Source: Polymorphobacter fuscus
Lineage (GTDB): Bacteria > Pseudomonadota > Alphaproteobacteria > Sphingomonadales > Sphingomonadaceae
Direction of reading: 5' to 3'
DNA length: 64,000 nucleotides
NCBI RefSeq assembly: GCF_011927825.1
Contig: NZ_JAATJI010000001.1
Coordinates: forward strand, 992,001-1,056,000
The first letter of the stretch is position 1. The number at the start of each line of letters is the position of its first letter. A program made the translations under genes and the position numbers. The notes below the pieces were generated by a model, which had not been told where the DNA came from, did not search any database, and was given only the letters and a program-made list of their open reading frames with translations. This document shows positions 52,929 to 60,863 of the stretch, one piece after another.

Positions 52929-53668
52929 CAGCTCAACGCCGCCAACAGCATATAGGCCAGCCGCGCCTGCGCAGCGTCCACACGAACCTCCCCCCGCCGG
53001 GGGGAGGTCGGACTCGCGTTTTCGCGAGCCGGGAGAGGGGCATCGCCGGCAGCCCCCGCCCCCAGCTTCGTCTCGAACCGCGCATAGACCTCGGCCACCG
53101 ACCGCGCCGACCCGTCCTTGTCGAAAAATACGCCGCGGTTCGCCGCCGCCGCCGCCGGCAGCAGCGTCGCCGCCGCCATGTTGGGCACCGACGCCAGCGC
53201 GCCGAGGAACTTGGCAGCGCCGCCGACCCCCAGGAAGTGCGCCATATACAGGTCGGTTGACCCCATTGCGCGGCCCAGCGTCGCCTCCAGCCGATGGCCA
53301 TTGTCGCGCGCGAATTCGCCGGCCATCAGCGCCGCCGCCTCGGCATTGTCGCGCAGCGCCAATATGGTCTCGCGTGTCGCGCTGCCGGCCTTTGCCGCGC
53401 CGCTGGCGATGGCCTCGGCGGCCCAGCCCAGACCATGCGCGGCCCCATGTTTGCGCACCGTGTCCAACCAGGTGCTGCTGGTGAACTGGTACAGCCCGCG
53501 CGCGCTCGACGTCCTGGCCTGCGCCTGTGGGTTGAGCCCCGACTCCACCCGCGCCTGCGCCATCAGATAGGAAAAATCGACGCCCGTGCGCTCTGCGGCC
53601 TCGCGCACCGCCGTGGCGACGCTGCCGACTCCTTGCGAAATTCCCGCGATCGTCCCTGCAAAGTCCAT
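52928..53668 (-). CDS. Flagellar-operon lytic transglycosylase (SLT family)
   Basis: 246 residues. The SLT-type catalytic region begins FSYLMAQARVESGLNPQAQA with the catalytic Glu in ARVESGL, followed by ARGLYQFTSSTWL and GSTDLYMAHFLGVGGAAKFL. No signal peptide, so it may use the flagellar export route. FlgJ in this window has only the rod-binding half, so this protein probably supplies the wall-cutting activity. Residues about 209-230 (PLPARENASP, TSPRRGEVRV) come from a palindromic DNA element inserted in frame. Its stop overlaps the flhA start. Confidence 0.9.
   Translation of the reverse strand: MDFAGTIAGISQGVGSVATAVREAAERTGVDFSYLMAQARVESGLNPQAQARTSSARGLYQFTSSTWLDTVRKHGAAHGLGWAAEAIASGAAKAGSATRETILALRDNAEAAALMAGEFARDNGHRLEATLGRAMGSTDLYMAHFLGVGGAAKFLGALASVPNMAAATLLPAAAAANRGVFFDKDGSARSVAEVYARFETKLGAGAAGDAPLPARENASPTSPRRGEVRVDAAQARLAYMLLAALS
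52987..53040 (-). repeat. In-frame palindromic element inside the lytic transglycosylase gene
   Basis: Two perfect hairpins lie side by side: 9-bp arms CCTCCCCCC/GGGGGGAGG with a 3-base loop (52987-53007) and 6-bp arms CTCGCG/CGCGAG with a TTTT loop (53013-53028), followed by a purine run GGGAGAGGGG. The element resembles the small palindromic repeats scattered between genes in many alphaproteobacteria. Here it is translated, at the end of a low-complexity linker. Only this copy is in the window, so repeat status is inferred from its form. Confidence 0.6.
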
Positions 53669-53697
53669 CGAAACCCCCTGAAAGCCCGCTCAGCCGC

Positions 53698-54033
53698 TCA
53701 CGCCCAGCGCCCGTCGCGGCCATAGGTCAGCGCCGGCGGCTTGCCGGCGATCGCCTGCACATTTGCCAGCCGCTTCTCGACGCTCAGCATCTTGGCGCGG
53801 GCGCGCAGCATCGCTTCGGCATTGAGGTCGCGCGCCTGCTCGAGCAGCGCCCGCTGCGGCGCCGCGCCGGCGGCGACATCGGCATGGACGGCGCGCAGCG
53901 CCGCCAGCTTTTCCGCCGTCGCCGCCTCGATGGCGCCGGCATCCTCCGCCGCCAGCGCCGCCAGCTCGGCGCGGATGGCATCGTTCAGCCGGTGAAAGCT
54001 GGCCGTTTCGGCGTCCGGGGGCGCGTCTGCCAT
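53698..54033 (-). CDS. flgN: FlgN-like flagellar chaperone candidate
   Basis: 111 residues, almost entirely helical and Ala/Glu-rich. The layout of a first helix pair (LNDAIRAELAALAAEDAGAIEAATAEKLAALRAV) and a later LNAEAMLRARAKMLSVEKRL recalls FlgN, the export chaperone for FlgK and FlgL. It directly follows flgM (two bases), the classical flgMN order, and flgK and flgL are encoded nearby. FlgN sequences diverge strongly, so the name relies partly on position. Confidence 0.65.
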   Translation of the reverse strand: MADAPPDAETASFHRLNDAIRAELAALAAEDAGAIEAATAEKLAALRAVHADVAAGAAPQRALLEQARDLNAEAMLRARAKMLSVEKRLANVQAIAGKPPALTYGRDGRWA

Positions 54034-54035
54034 GG

Positions 54036-54317
54036 TCAGCGCCCGCCGCCGCTTTCCAGCGCGATCATCCTGGCCGCGATCGCGGCCGGATCGGGCTTGT
54101 ACGTCCCCGCCGCGATGGCGTTGCGCAGCACCTCCACCCGCGCGCTGTCGACCGGCGGCGACGCCGCCATGGCACGCACCACCGCGCCGGCGGGCGCCTT
54201 TGTTGCCGGCCGCGGGCCGGTCGCGGCCGGCTCTACCGCCATCGGCCCGCGCGGCGTGGCTTCCATCCCCTGCGCCAGCAATCGCGGCAGTTGGCCACGT
54301 CCGATCCCGTCGATCAT
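54036..54317 (-). CDS. flgM: Anti-sigma-28 factor FlgM
   Basis: 93 residues. The C-terminal half (VDSARVEVLRNAIAAGTYKPDPAAIAARMI) is the conserved FlgM helix that binds FliA. The N-terminal half is Pro/Ala-rich and probably unfolded, allowing export. ATG at 54317 (MIDGIGRGQ) chosen for the GGGAGAG sequence just upstream; an ATG at 54374 overlapping flgA is open too but less likely. FliA is encoded in the same operon. Confidence 0.88.
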   Translation of the reverse strand: MIDGIGRGQLPRLLAQGMEATPRGPMAVEPAATGPRPATKAPAGAVVRAMAASPPVDSARVEVLRNAIAAGTYKPDPAAIAARMIALESGGGR

Positions 54318-54363
54318 CTCCATCTCTCCCTGCATCCCGCCCCGCGAAGGGGCCACAACGCCG

Positions 54364-54852
54364 TTAACGGCCATTCACCATGTTGCTTGAATCGCGCAGC
54401 CGCACATGCCCGTCGCTTCCGATGAATCCGTAAAGCCGCCGCCCGCCGGCCACGGCGCGGAGCGCCACCCGGCCATCGCGGGAATCGCTTTCCGCGACGC
54501 TGTCCATGCCGATGACAAAGCCGTCGCCGCCGGCCTCCAGCATCACCCGGTCGCCGCGACGCACCGCGGGCGCGTCGGCAACCCGGCGCGGGATCGCAGC
54601 CTCGCCTGGCAACGGCGCGGCGCCGGTGCCGCCTTCGCCCACCGGCACGAACACCTGCCATTCGGGTGCCGCGCAGTGGACGGCGACGCTGCGCCCGCCC
54701 GGTGCCCAGGCGAAATCGGGCCGCGCGCACGCCGGCAGCAACAGCCGCGGATCGACCAGCGCCGGCTGGCCAGCAAAGGCTTCGACGTGCGCTTGCAGCA
54801 CCTCCGGCGCCATCAGCCCGGCGGCGAGCAGCAGTAAAGGCATTGTGACCAT
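54364..54852 (-). CDS. flgA: Flagellar P-ring chaperone FlgA
   Basis: 162 residues with a signal peptide ([18 protein letters not shown]). The SAF/FlgA C-terminal domain includes [67 protein letters not shown] in outline. It helps assemble the FlgI P-ring in the periplasm. ATG with AGGA eight bases upstream; a second ATG three codons later is possible. First gene of the minus-strand flagellar operon, divergent from flgB. Confidence 0.9.
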   Translation of the reverse strand: MVTMPLLLLAAGLMAPEVLQAHVEAFAGQPALVDPRLLLPACARPDFAWAPGGRSVAVHCAAPEWQVFVPVGEGGTGAAPLPGEAAIPRRVADAPAVRRGDRVMLEAGGDGFVIGMDSVAESDSRDGRVALRAVAGGRRLYGFIGSDGHVRLRDSSNMVNGR

Positions 54853-54879
54853 CGGTCGTTATCCTGTCCGGGCCGCACC

Positions 54880-54894
54880 GCGCCGCCCGTGCCA
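54880..54894 (-). promoter_or_regulatory. Candidate sigma-54 promoter for flgA operon
   Basis: On the minus strand, TGGCAC (54894-54889), five bases, then GCGC (54883-54880). The -24 box is perfect and the invariant GC of the -12 box is kept, but TT is replaced. The predicted start lies about 16 bases before the flgA start codon, leaving room for its AGGA ribosome site. It shares TGGCACGGGC with the stronger flgB site. Confidence 0.45.
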
Positions 54895-55041
54895 GACCCC
54901 AAGCAAGAAGCGGGCCAGCTGAAACCACCAGGGCCGCCGACCGGCAATGGACCCGCCGGCCGGCACCATCTTGCCGCCCGGCCGGCACCGCGCTGCCGCC
55001 AAATGCCCCGGCGCGGCCCCCCGTCCGTCCGCAAAGCCACT

Positions 55042-55057
55042 TGGCACGGGCTTTGCA
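55042..55057 (+). promoter_or_regulatory. Sigma-54 promoter for flgB operon
   Basis: TGGCAC (55042-55047), five bases, TTGCA (55053-55057): a perfect match to the -24/-12 consensus TGGCAC-N5-TTGCA. With the -12 C at 55056 the transcript would start at about 55068, one base before the flgB ATG. This makes flgB effectively leaderless; no ribosome-binding sequence is present. Confidence 0.88.
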
Positions 55058-55068
55058 TTGTCCCCGGC

Positions 55069-55404
55069 ATGACCGGACCCGACCTCCTCGACGCCCAGCT
55101 CGGCCCCCATGCCGCCGCCCTCAGGCTGCGGTCGCAACGGCTCGACATCATTGCGTCGAACATCGCCAATGCGGCAACGCCGGGCTACAAGGCCCGCGAC
55201 ATCGATTTCCGCGCGTCGCTGGACAGTGCGACGACCGCATTGCGCTACCGTGTCCCGGTCCAGGCCTCGCTCGACGGCAACACCGTCGAGCTTGCCACCG
55301 AACAGACCGCATTTGCCGAAAATGCCGTCAACTATCGCGCCTCGCTCAGCTTTCTCACCGGGCGCATCCAGACGATCATGGCTGCCCTGAAGGGCGGCGA
55401 ATGA
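55069..55404 (+). CDS. flgB: Flagellar basal-body rod protein FlgB
   Basis: 111 residues. The rod-protein N-terminal motif [29 protein letters not shown] and a C-terminal helix ([21 protein letters not shown]) are present; FlgB is one of the proximal rod subunits. ATG at 55069 is the only plausible start near the correct N-terminus, yet lies one base after the predicted sigma-54 start. The open frame further upstream has no support. Stop overlaps flgC (ATGA). Confidence 0.95.
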   Translation: MTGPDLLDAQLGPHAAALRLRSQRLDIIASNIANAATPGYKARDIDFRASLDSATTALRYRVPVQASLDGNTVELATEQTAFAENAVNYRASLSFLTGRIQTIMAALKGGE

Positions 55405-55811
55405 GCCCGCCCGTGAATTCCGGCTTCTCCACCTTCGCCATCGCCGGCCGCGCCATGGCGGCGCAGCTGGTACGGCTCAACGCCATCGCGTCGAACCTCG
55501 CCAATGCCGGCGCCGTGGCGGGCACCGCCGACACCGCCTATCGCGCCCTGCGCCCGGTGTTCGCCACCCGCTACGCCGGCCAGGCCGCCACCGTCGATGT
55601 CACATCGGTCGAACGCACCGGCACGCCGGACAAGCGCAGCGAGCCCAATCATCCACTTGCCGATGCCGATGGCAATGTCTGGACCGCTGCCGTCGACCCC
55701 AATCAGGAGCTTGTCGAAATGGTCGAAACCCAACGCCAATATGCCAATAACGTCGAAGTGTTGACGACCGCCAAGGCGCTGGCGCTCGACACGCTGCGGC
55801 TGGGCCGCTGA
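55401..55811 (+). CDS. flgC: Flagellar basal-body rod protein FlgC
   Basis: 136 residues. [28 protein letters not shown] at the N-terminus and the C-terminal [38 protein letters not shown] motif of FlgC. Proximal rod subunit exported by the flagellar type III apparatus. ATG overlaps the flgB stop. Confidence 0.95.
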   Translation: MSPPVNSGFSTFAIAGRAMAAQLVRLNAIASNLANAGAVAGTADTAYRALRPVFATRYAGQAATVDVTSVERTGTPDKRSEPNHPLADADGNVWTAAVDPNQELVEMVETQRQYANNVEVLTTAKALALDTLRLGR

Positions 55812-55812
55812 C

Positions 55813-56103
55813 ATGAGCGTCACCGCCATCCCCGGCGTCCGCACCGTCGAAACCGGCGTGCCGAAGCCGCCGAAAAAGACGCTCGACCAGTCCGACTTCC
55901 TCGCCCTGATGGGTGCGCAGCTGAAGAACCAGGACCCGACCAAGCCCGTCGACAACACCGAATATGTTGCCCAGATGGCGCAGTTTTCGACCGTGTCCGG
56001 CATTGCCGAGACCAACCGCAGCCTCACGGCCATCGTCGAACGGCTCGATCGCCTGGTCGCCGCCACCCCTTCCGCACCCTCGGCACAAGGACCCGCAGCA
56101 TGA
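55813..56103 (+). CDS. flgD: Flagellar hook capping protein FlgD, short form
   Basis: 96 residues. Contains only the conserved N-terminal FlgD part (LDQSDFLALMGAQLKNQDPTKPVDNTEYVAQMAQFSTVSGI) and a short Ala/Pro tail; the Ig-like and Tudor-like C-terminal domains of enteric FlgD (about 220 residues) are absent. The gene is intact in frame and overlaps flgE, so it is a naturally short FlgD and not an obvious pseudogene. FlgD caps the growing hook. Confidence 0.92.
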   Translation: MSVTAIPGVRTVETGVPKPPKKTLDQSDFLALMGAQLKNQDPTKPVDNTEYVAQMAQFSTVSGIAETNRSLTAIVERLDRLVAATPSAPSAQGPAA

Positions 56104-57395
56104 CCTTTTCCACCGCCATGTCGGGCCTCAACGGCGCCCAGACCGAGCTTGCCACCATGGCCAACAACATCGCCAATGTCGGCACCAACGGCTTCAAGCG
56201 CAGCCGTGTCGCTTTCGGCGACATCATTGCCGCCTCGCCCAGCCAGAACCCGTCCCGCACCATCGGTTCGGGCACCTATGTCAAGGCGGTGGCCCAGCAG
56301 TTCCAGCAGGGCGCCATCGAAACCTCCGACAGCGCGCTCGACCTGGCGATTTCGGGCCAGGGCTTCTTCACCGTCCGCGCCGGCGAAGGCGATGGCGAAA
56401 CCAGCTTCACCCGCAACGGCGCCTTCGGCGTCGACGCCGATCGCTATGTCGTCGACGCCTCGGGACGTCGGCTGCAACTGTTCCCCACCACCACCGATGG
56501 CAGCGTGCTGACCACCGATCTCGGCTCCACCATTCCGGCGCGGCTACCGCTGACCTCGGGCGATCCGCGGCCCACCGGCCTCATCAAGCTCGCCGTCAAC
56601 CTGCCGGCCAGCGCCACCATCATCCCGGACCTGCCGGCATACAGCGCCGGCAATCCCTATGCCTTCGATCGCAACGACCCCGCGACGTTCAACAATTCGA
56701 CGTCGACGACGATCTTCGATCCGCTCGGCAATCCGGTCCCGGCCAATGTCTATTATATCAAGACCGCGGCGCCCTCGCCCGGCCAGCCCGACCATGAATG
56801 GACGGCGCGGGTATTCGTCGGGCCGACCGAACTCCAGGTGGCCGGGGTCAGCGGCATCAACATGCGCTTCGATGCCAATGGCGCGCTCGTCGCCCCGGCA
56901 GCGCCGGTCACCTTCGACCCGTTCGGACTGCCCGGCGCCGGCATGACCACCGGATTGACGCTGGATCACGGCGTCGCCACCACGCAATTGACCGGCGGCT
57001 TCAGCCGCATCAGCGTCGAACAGGATGGCTATGCCGCCGGCCAGCTCGAAAGTATCCTCGTCGATGGCAGCGGCACGCTCAGCGCCAGTTTCAACAATGG
57101 CGAGATCCACACCATCGGCAAGGTGGCGATCGCCAATTTCGCCAGTCCGCAAGGGCTGAAGCCACTGGGCGATGCCCGCTATGTCGCCACGCCCGATTCC
57201 GGCAATCCGATCACCGGCGAAGCCGGGCGCAACGGGCTGGGCAGCGTCCGGTCGGGCAGCCTCGAACGCTCCAACGTCGATCTCACTGCCGAACTCGTCG
57301 GGCTGATCGCGGCGCAGCGCAACTTCCAGGCCAATGCCAAGGCGATGGAAACCGATTCCGCGCTGCTCCAGACCATCATCAACCTGCGGCAGTAA
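56100..57395 (+). CDS. flgE: Flagellar hook protein FlgE
   Basis: 431 residues. N-terminal FSTAMSGLNGAQTELATMANNIANVGTNGFKRSRVAFGDI, the D-domain region in the middle and the C-terminal GLGSVRSGSLERSNVDLTAELVGLIAAQRNFQANAKAMETDSALLQTIINLRQ are classic FlgE. Polymerises into the hook outside the cell. ATG overlaps the flgD stop. A 191-base gap follows, with a possible small ORF. Confidence 0.96.
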   Translation: MTFSTAMSGLNGAQTELATMANNIANVGTNGFKRSRVAFGDIIAASPSQNPSRTIGSGTYVKAVAQQFQQGAIETSDSALDLAISGQGFFTVRAGEGDGETSFTRNGAFGVDADRYVVDASGRRLQLFPTTTDGSVLTTDLGSTIPARLPLTSGDPRPTGLIKLAVNLPASATIIPDLPAYSAGNPYAFDRNDPATFNNSTSTTIFDPLGNPVPANVYYIKTAAPSPGQPDHEWTARVFVGPTELQVAGVSGINMRFDANGALVAPAAPVTFDPFGLPGAGMTTGLTLDHGVATTQLTGGFSRISVEQDGYAAGQLESILVDGSGTLSASFNNGEIHTIGKVAIANFASPQGLKPLGDARYVATPDSGNPITGEAGRNGLGSVRSGSLERSNVDLTAELVGLIAAQRNFQANAKAMETDSALLQTIINLRQ

Positions 57396-57425
57396 GCGGG
57401 TCTCAACGCAATCGGGGAAGCGGCC

Positions 57426-57587
57426 GTGACGATGCGAATTATGTCGACCAGCAAGGAACAAGGCGCGCGCGATGCAGCGCATCGCAACCGACGCGGCGAC
57501 GCAGCCGGGCGGCAAACGGCGCGCCGCCGCGCAGCGGGCGCCCGCAGGGCGATCCCGGCCGCTTCGCCGGTTGGGTTGAAACCCTGA
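57426..57587 (+). CDS. Candidate 53-residue Arg-rich ORF between flgE and flgF
   Basis: A frame runs from GTG (57426) to a TGA whose last base is the first base of the flgF ATG (TGATG). It has GGGGAAG five bases before the GTG. The product would be very basic (about a quarter Arg), with no recognised motif; a 6-bp hairpin GCGATG/CATCGC lies inside it near 57469-57485. Coupling to flgF and the ribosome site support it; composition alone does not. It may be spurious coding in a leader region. Confidence 0.35.
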   Translation: MTMRIMSTSKEQGARDAAHRNRRGDAAGRQTARRRAAGARRAIPAASPVGLKP

Positions 57588-58324
57588 TGGACCGCCTCAT
57601 CTATACGGCGCTGACCGGGCTGGCGGCGCGGACACGGTCACAGGCGGTGATGGCGAACAACCTCGCCAACGCCCAGACGACCGGGTTTCGCCGCGAGATC
57701 GTCGCCGCCGAAGGCCGCTATCTGACCGGCGGCGCAACCCCGGCGCGGGCACAGGCCGGCGCCTTCAGCGTCGCCACCCCGCGCGAAAACGGCAAGGTCG
57801 CCGCCACCGGCCGCGCGCTCGATATCGCGCTCGGCGGCAATGCCTGGCTGGCCATCCAGGGGCCCGTCGTCGCCGGCAATCCGACCGAGGCCTATACCCG
57901 CCGCGGCGACCTCGACATCAGCACGTCGGGCATACTGCAAAATGGCGACGGCCGCGCCGTGCTCAACCAGAATGGCGTGCCGATCACCGTGGCCGCCGGC
58001 GCCAGCCTCACCATCGCCCCCGACGGCACCCTGACCACGCGCACCAACGGCATCGACGCCAATATCGGCAGGCTCAAGCTCGTGGCGGCGCGCGCGCTGG
58101 AAAAGGGCGCCGACGGCATGTTCACGTCGAAGGACCCGCTGCCCGTCGACCCCGATGCCCGGTTGGCCAGCGGTGCGCTCGAAACCTCCAACGTCCAGAC
58201 CGCCGGCGCGCTCGCCGAACTTGTGGAGGAATCGCGCGGCTTCGAAGTCAACGCCCGCCTGCTGACCATCGCCAAGGACATCGACGAGCGCACCGCACGC
58301 CTGATGGCCTTCGAAAGCAACTGA
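57587..58324 (+). CDS. flgF: Flagellar basal-body rod protein FlgF
   Basis: 245 residues. N-terminal LIYTALTGLAARTRSQAVMANNLANAQTTGFRRE and C-terminal LETSNVQTAGALAELVEESRGFEVNARLLTIAKDIDE of the FlgF/G family. Proximal to distal rod link. The frame is open much further upstream inside flgE, but ATG at 57587 gives the correct N-terminus. Thirteen bases separate it from flgG. Confidence 0.94.
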   Translation: MDRLIYTALTGLAARTRSQAVMANNLANAQTTGFRREIVAAEGRYLTGGATPARAQAGAFSVATPRENGKVAATGRALDIALGGNAWLAIQGPVVAGNPTEAYTRRGDLDISTSGILQNGDGRAVLNQNGVPITVAAGASLTIAPDGTLTTRTNGIDANIGRLKLVAARALEKGADGMFTSKDPLPVDPDARLASGALETSNVQTAGALAELVEESRGFEVNARLLTIAKDIDERTARLMAFESN

Positions 58325-58337
58325 AGGAACCCGCCGC

Positions 58338-59123
58338 ATGACCAGTGCCCTGCAGATCGCCCGCTCCGGCCTCGACGCGCTCGACCAGAAGATGCGGACG
58401 ATTTCCAACAACCTCGCCAACGTCAACACCACCGGCTTCAAGCGCGATCGCGCCGCCTTTGTGACGCTGATGTACCAGGATCCGCGCCAGGCCGGCACGC
58501 CGTCAGGCGGCGACAGCCAATATGCCACCGGGCTCGGCACCGGCACCGGCGTGCGCGTGACCGGCACCGAGCGCATCCACAGCCAGGGTGCGCTCAACCA
58601 GACGAGCAACGCGCTCGACCTGGCCATCGAAGGCGAAGGCTTTTTCGCCGTCGTGCTGCCGGACGGGACGCAGGGCTATACCCGCGACGGATCGTTCAAA
58701 CTCTCCGCCACCGGAGAGATGGTGACCAATTCGGGGCTGCGGCTGGCAACGCCGATCACCATTCCCGATGGCGCGCAATCGGTCACCATCGCCCCCGACG
58801 GCACGGTGTCGGTGACGGTGCCGGGCCAGACGGCACCGGTCGAAGCCGGGCAGATCCAGGTCAGCCGCTTCCTCAACCCCGCCGGCCTCGCGCCGCGCGG
58901 CGACAATCTCTACGTCGAGACCGCTGCCAGCGGCACCGCCCAGACCGGCACTCCCGGCGCCGAAGGGGCCGGGTCGCTGCGCCAGGGCGCGCTGGAAGGC
59001 TCCAACGTCTCGACGGTGCAGGAACTCGTCGACATGATCGAGACCCAGCGCGCCTATGAGGTCAACGCCAAGGTCATCAACGCCGCCGACGAAATGTCGA
59101 AATATGTGACGCAGAATGTCTGA
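58338..59123 (+). CDS. flgG: Flagellar distal rod protein FlgG
   Basis: 261 residues, standard length. ALQIARSGLDALDQKMRTISNNLANVNTTGFKRDRAAF at the N-terminus and LEGSNVSTVQELVDMIETQRAYEVNAKVINAADEMSKYVTQNV at the C-terminus are FlgG hallmarks. Forms the distal rod through the outer membrane rings. GAAGGAACCCGCCGC precedes the ATG. End overlaps flgH by eight bases. Confidence 0.97.
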   Translation: MTSALQIARSGLDALDQKMRTISNNLANVNTTGFKRDRAAFVTLMYQDPRQAGTPSGGDSQYATGLGTGTGVRVTGTERIHSQGALNQTSNALDLAIEGEGFFAVVLPDGTQGYTRDGSFKLSATGEMVTNSGLRLATPITIPDGAQSVTIAPDGTVSVTVPGQTAPVEAGQIQVSRFLNPAGLAPRGDNLYVETAASGTAQTGTPGAEGAGSLRQGALEGSNVSTVQELVDMIETQRAYEVNAKVINAADEMSKYVTQNV

Positions 59124-59784
59124 CCGGCGCCCCCTCGCGCTGCTGGCATCTGTGCTGTCGCTGGCGCTGTCCGGCTGTGCCGACGAAGGCTTCGGCCGTG
59201 CGCCCGGCGTCGCCGCGACCCTGCCGCCGCCACCGCCGCCACCGCGACCGACCAGCGGCAGCCTCTACGACCCCGCCAGCTTCACCAGTCTGGTCGGGGA
59301 CCGCCGCGCCCGCCGCGTCGGCGATCTCGTCACCATCCTGCTTACCGAACGCACCCAGGCGCGCAAATCGGCAACCTCCGACGCCAGCCGCGACAGCCAG
59401 ACCGCGCTCGCCTTGCCCGATGCGTCGCCGTTCAACCTTGTCCCCAAGAGCCTGACCTCGGGCGGCACCAAACAGAATTTCAAGGGCGCCGGCTCCGCCG
59501 CGCAGGACAACCAGTTGTCGGGCGCGATCACCGTCACCGTCGCCCGCGTGCTGCCCGGCGGCGTGCTGATGGTCGCCGGAGAAAAACGCCTCACCCTCAA
59601 CCGCGGCGAGGAACAGGTGCAGTTGACCGGCCTCGTCCGCGTCGACGATCTGGGTCCGGACAATAGCATCGTCTCCAGCCGCGTCGCCGATGCCCGCATC
59701 CGCTATTCCGGCACCGGCCAGATTGCCGACCAGAGCCGCCAGGGCTGGCTCGCCCGCTTCTTCACCAAGGTCGCACCGCTGTGA
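59116..59784 (+). CDS. flgH: Flagellar L-ring lipoprotein FlgH
   Basis: 222 residues. Lipoprotein signal with lipobox LALSGC (Cys21), a Pro-rich stretch, then GSLYDPASFTSLVGDRRARRVGDLVTILLTERTQARKSAT and the C-terminal RIRYSGTGQIADQSRQGWLARFFTKVAPL. Forms the outer-membrane L-ring bushing around the rod. Confidence 0.96.
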   Translation: MSDRRPLALLASVLSLALSGCADEGFGRAPGVAATLPPPPPPPRPTSGSLYDPASFTSLVGDRRARRVGDLVTILLTERTQARKSATSDASRDSQTALALPDASPFNLVPKSLTSGGTKQNFKGAGSAAQDNQLSGAITVTVARVLPGGVLMVAGEKRLTLNRGEEQVQLTGLVRVDDLGPDNSIVSSRVADARIRYSGTGQIADQSRQGWLARFFTKVAPL

Positions 59785-60863
59785 TCCGCCTGTTCCTGCT
59801 GCTGGCGCTGCTCGCTGCCCCGGCGCATGCCGAGCGGATCAAAGACATCGCGCGCTTCGCCGGCGTCCGCGCCAATGCGCTGACCGGCTATGGCGTCGTC
59901 GTCGGACTCAGCGGCACCGGCGACCAGAATCTGGAATTCACCATCCAGTCGCTCAAATCCGCCACGGCGCGCCTTGGCGTCCTCATCCCGCCCGGCATCG
60001 CGCCGCAGTTGAAGAACGCCGCCGCGGTGATGATCACCGCCGAACTGCCGCCCTTTGCCAAGCCCGGCCAGCGGCTCGATGTCACCGTCTCGGCACTCGG
60101 CCAGGCCAAGTCCCTGCGCGGCGGCACGCTGCTGCTGGCGCCGATGCAGGGCGCCGATGGCGAAGTCTATGCGCTGGCGCAGGGCAATCTGGCCGTCGGC
60201 GGTTTCGGTGCGGAGGGCAAGGACGGGTCGAAGATCGTCGTCGGCACGCCGTCATCGGGCCGCATCCCCGGCGGCGCCAGCGTCGAACGCGCCGTCGCCT
60301 CGCCCTTTGCCGGCGATGCCGCCCTGCGGCTCGACCTGACGGAGCAGGATTTCAGCGCGGCACGCGCGGTCACCCAGACGATCAACCGCGCCATGGGCAG
60401 CATCGCCACCACCGACGACGCCGCCACCATTTCCATCCGCGCCCCGGCCGACACCGCCGCGCGCATGGCGCTGGCGGCGCAGATCGAAAGCCTGGAGGTC
60501 CGGCTGGCGCCGCCGGCCGCACGCGTCATCGTCAACGCCCGCACCGGCACGGTGGTGATCGGCGGGGAGGTCCGCATCCTTCCGTCCGCCGTCGCCCATG
60601 GCAATCTGACCGTCCGCATCACCGAAAACCAGCAGGCCAGCCAGCCCGGTGCCTTTGGCGGCGGCCGCACCGCCGTCACCCAGCAATCGACGGTGGAGGC
60701 GGCGGAGGCACCCGGCCGGATGCAGATGTTCCAGCCCGGTGCCAGGCTTGGCGACATTGTCGATGCCGTCAACGCGCTCGGCGCCGCGCCAGGTGACCTG
60801 GTCGCCATATTGGAGGCGTTGAAGGCCGCCGGCGCGCTGCGCGCCGAACTGGTGGTGATCTGA
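59781..60863 (+). CDS. flgI: Flagellar P-ring protein FlgI
   Basis: 360 residues with a signal peptide (LFLLLALLAAPAHA). RIKDIARFAGVRANALTGYGVVVGLSGTGDQ and the C-terminal PGARLGDIVDAVNALGAAPGDLVAILEALKAAGALRAELVVI are FlgI hallmarks. Forms the periplasmic P-ring with help from FlgA. GTG start overlapping the flgH stop (GTGA). Confidence 0.97.
   Translation: MIRLFLLLALLAAPAHAERIKDIARFAGVRANALTGYGVVVGLSGTGDQNLEFTIQSLKSATARLGVLIPPGIAPQLKNAAAVMITAELPPFAKPGQRLDVTVSALGQAKSLRGGTLLLAPMQGADGEVYALAQGNLAVGGFGAEGKDGSKIVVGTPSSGRIPGGASVERAVASPFAGDAALRLDLTEQDFSAARAVTQTINRAMGSIATTDDAATISIRAPADTAARMALAAQIESLEVRLAPPAARVIVNARTGTVVIGGEVRILPSAVAHGNLTVRITENQQASQPGAFGGGRTAVTQQSTVEAAEAPGRMQMFQPGARLGDIVDAVNALGAAPGDLVAILEALKAAGALRAELVVI

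Noticed and set aside
54813..55169. Minus-strand 118-codon frame across the flgA-flgB gap
   Set aside because: It overlaps flgA and flgB and would run through both promoter sites; no supporting motif.
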